A DNA stretch of 8,537 nt from Gammaproteobacteria bacterium. Lineage in GTDB: Bacteria; Pseudomonadota; Gammaproteobacteria; JALTLT01. Below, in pieces: positions 8,448 to 8,537 of this stretch (position 1 is the first letter of the stretch; each line of letters starts with the position of its first letter). Where the stretch lies: contig JALTLT010000009.1 of NCBI GenBank assembly GCA_027001815.1, forward strand, positions 1 through 8,537, read 5' to 3'. A program made the position numbers and the translations under genes. Below the pieces are notes generated by a model. The model did no database searches. It saw nothing but the letters and a program-made list of their open reading frames with translations, and was not told the origin of the DNA.

Positions 8448-8536
8448 CAGCCAGCGCTTTCACAGCGAGGCGGACAGGCGCCGCCGCAGTCATTCTGCGG
8501 CAAGCCTGGCCAACATAGCTGTGGGAGCGCTGGCTG
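8448..8536. repeat. REP/BIME-like inverted repeat at the right edge
   Basis: CAGCCAGCGCTTTCACAGC (8448-8466) is the reverse complement of 8518-8536 at 17 of 19 positions. Between the arms lies a hairpin: GCCGCAG (8483-8489) with CTGCGGC (8495-8501), loop TCATT, extended by CAGGC (8475-8479) with GCCTG (8504-8508). The right arm contains TGTGGGAGCG, similar to the start of REP sequences in pseudomonads and relatives. The element may continue beyond the window. It shares no sequence with the CAGGATGTTG family. Confidence 0.6.
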
Positions 8537-8537
8537 C

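Overview
The window looks like chromosomal DNA from a G+C-rich, Gram-negative, probably gammaproteobacterial organism. The DnaE has a form very close to that of enteric bacteria (1167 residues, E. coli-like motif spacing). There is a DsbC-type periplasmic disulfide isomerase and a CnoX/YbbN-type thioredoxin-TPR protein, and one protein carries a DsrE-like fold. Together with the strong G/C bias this would fit a Chromatiales-like, perhaps sulfur-oxidising, lineage, but the taxonomic placement is inference.

Layout. At the left edge is the last 31 residues of a sigma-70 family (ECF-like) sigma factor (2-97, +). It is followed after 27 nt by a membrane protein (125-823, +) that looks like its anti-sigma partner: a short cytoplasmic N-terminal domain, one membrane segment, and a DsrE-like domain predicted to lie in the periplasm. 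Next on the + strand is cnoX (1064-1927), with its own likely promoter and a 5'-leader hairpin. Three genes then run on the - strand: dnaE (7420-3917), a small DUF2802-like membrane/coiled-coil protein (3663-3250) and dsbC (3037-2282). Divergent from dnaE is a 116-residue three-helix membrane protein of unknown function (7746-8096, +). No rRNA, tRNA, CRISPR array or transposase gene is visible.

The most striking non-coding content is a family of palindromic elements that share the ends CAGGATGTTGAAAA and TTTTC(A/G)(A/G)CAGCCTG. There are four copies: 842-914 (73 bp), 1928-2145 (218 bp), 3882-3916 (35 bp) and, in reverse orientation, 8161-8410 (250 bp). The long copies look like expansions of the short form, with extra internal hairpins including an arm pair of 31-32 bp. 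Two copies touch a stop codon (cnoX, dnaE), and all lie in gaps at gene 3' ends. They look like non-autonomous mobile or REP/MITE-like elements that may also work as transcription terminators. A separate inverted repeat (8448-8536) fills the right edge.

Functional reading. Three of the gene products concern thiol or sulfur chemistry or protein folding stress: a putative sensor domain with a single cysteine, a CGPC thioredoxin-TPR protein and DsbC. They are not one operon, being separated by repeats and strand switches, so a shared function is only a suggestion. I see no clear new multi-gene system. The sigma/DsrE-like anti-sigma pair and the modular repeat family are the best candidates for something under-described.
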